A stretch of DNA of 64,000 nt, from contig WTXG01000005.1 in the NCBI GenBank assembly GCA_022496185.1, positions 967,471-1,031,470 of the forward strand. The letters are read 5' to 3'. The notes under the pieces were generated by a model. The model had not been told where the DNA came from, made no database searches, and worked only from the letters and a program-made list of their open reading frames with translations. This document shows, one piece after another, positions 63,120 to 64,000 of this stretch. Source of the DNA: Multifurca ochricompacta (lineage: Eukaryota > Basidiomycota > Agaricomycetes > Russulales > Russulaceae). The translations under genes and the position numbers were made by a program. Numbering within the stretch: the first letter of the stretch is position 1; the number at the start of each line of letters is the position of its first letter.

Positions 63120-63295
63120 TTACTGGTGACAGTTAGGGCTGCGCACCGTACCCGTACCTCACGGTATGGACGGGTCCGTAGTACAGTTGCCGTACCTAGT
63201 GATGTGATGGCTAGTGATGTGCACGGCTCGGCTCAAAACCGTAAGCCGGCCGTTTCTGAGCCGGAAAAAGCCGGGCCGACATAGGCCGTGAAAAA
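63120..63295. mobile_element. Transposon-terminus-like sequences (hAT-type motifs)
   Basis: TTAGGGCTGCGCACCG at 63133 and TAGTGATGTGCACGG at 63212, with a partial TAGTGATGTG copy at 63197, resemble terminal motifs of hAT-type DNA transposons. This GC-rich stretch (GAGCCGGAAAAAGCCGGGCCG) abuts the CpG-poor block. No partner end or transposase is visible in the window, so this is tentative. Confidence 0.3.
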
Positions 63296-64000
63296 GCTTC
63301 CAGTGGCCCACCTTAAGGTTTGGACATCCTTCTTTGTCTTGAACCACCACCATCAAGCTGAGCCTTGCTTGCTTTGGGTGTTTTAGTCTAGCATAGAAGT
63401 TGTAGATCCCAGTTTTTGCCCTCCTCATCATTGTGCACCCTATCAGTGCATCTCACCTACCTCTGCCCTCAATGTCTGGGGGTTCCCAAAACCCCATCCT
63501 GGTGTTGTTGGCCTCATCCAGCACATTGATTGAATTTATTGCCCCAGAGGTCCTTGAGCCTTCCCTCCTCCTGCCTATGAACCACCCCCCTGACAGGGTG
63601 GTCCCCATCTCATCCAAGGGGTGCCCAATCCATTGGACCTACCCCCAACCTTGTACAAGATGACATTGCTGGTGCCTACAGCCAACCTATGTTATATGAA
63701 CCAGCTGACCCCCCTACCACTGCACAGGGTGAGGTTGACAATGAAGCCCATTGGGCAGCCTCAAGCCCTGCAGTCTACCAGACAATGAGACCTGGCTCAG
63801 TTTTCTGATTCCATATGGTGTCACAGCAAGGTGTGCTGCTGTGTTGAGTTCCAGGTCCAAGTCGTCAAACAAGGCTCAAGAGCCTCTATCAAGTCAGACC
63901 AAGTCAACCTAAGTTAACCTAAGTCAAGTGTGCCAGTCAAAGGGCATGTGCATGAGAGTGAAGTTGAGCAGTGATGCTAAGTCCTGCCACAAGTCTCTGG
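63296..64000. repeat. CpG-depleted repeat, probable retrotransposon remnant (continues beyond window)
   Basis: I count one CpG dinucleotide in about 700 bp, whereas the flanking DNA has many per line. The segment is rich in TG/CA, as expected of a methylated repeat that lost CpG by deamination. A + frame (to 63663) encodes a proline-rich stretch (SGGSQNPILVLLASSSTLIE) with no domain I can name. TGTCACAGCAAGG at 63819 could be an LTR start, followed by AAGTCAACCTAAGTTAACCTAAGTCAA repeats (63901-63927). The element type is not settled. Confidence 0.55.

Overview
The window is nuclear DNA of a filamentous basidiomycete, most likely an Agaricomycete. The support is dense genes split by many short introns (about 45-75 nt, GT-AG), typical basidiomycete gene families, and a CpG-depleted repeat block at the right edge. 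There are no bacterial operons, CRISPR arrays or recognisable tRNA or rRNA genes. I find 21 supported protein genes plus the last exon of one more. Most are housekeeping genes.

Left third (1-17.7 kb): tail of a membrane protein (+), an SCT1/GPT2-type acyltransferase (-), the 90S/pre-40S factor RRP12 (+), proteasome assembly chaperone PBA2/PSMG2 (-), a secreted GH17 glucanase (-), a DUF4045-gelsolin protein (-) and a coiled-coil protein (+).

Middle (18-35 kb): two paralogous membrane-anchored amidohydrolases lie in opposite directions and face away from each other. Between them are RPS5 (uS7) and an uncharacterised gene with a possible AF4/FMR2-type helical domain. Each amidohydrolase is an internal duplication whose second module has lost its metal-binding motif. 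This is the most novel protein architecture in the window. A TRP-like/Flc channel (-) follows.

Right half (35-63 kb): pyroglutamyl peptidase I (+), a Rho GTPase (+), APS kinase (+), a germinal-centre kinase of the Kic1/Nak1 type (-), eIF2B gamma (+), a CLIP-170 type plus-end tracking protein with zinc knuckles (+), a small membrane protein (+), nucleoporin NIC96/NUP93 (+), cohesin subunit SMC3 (+) and lipin/PAH1 phosphatidate phosphatase (+). After lipin the DNA becomes repetitive: hAT-like terminal motifs, then about 700 bp with a single CpG.

A property of the whole window is a set of about 13 single-base frame breaks inside conserved coding exons, nearly all one-base deletions. They occur in GPAT, RRP12 (six), amidohydrolase 2, APS kinase, the kinase, CLIP-170 and lipin (two). 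SMC3, NIC96, RPS5, Rho and eIF2B gamma read cleanly. Indel errors in the assembly are the simplest explanation, but RRP12 is dense enough to deserve checking. I see no dedicated new multi-gene system such as a biosynthetic cluster or defence island.
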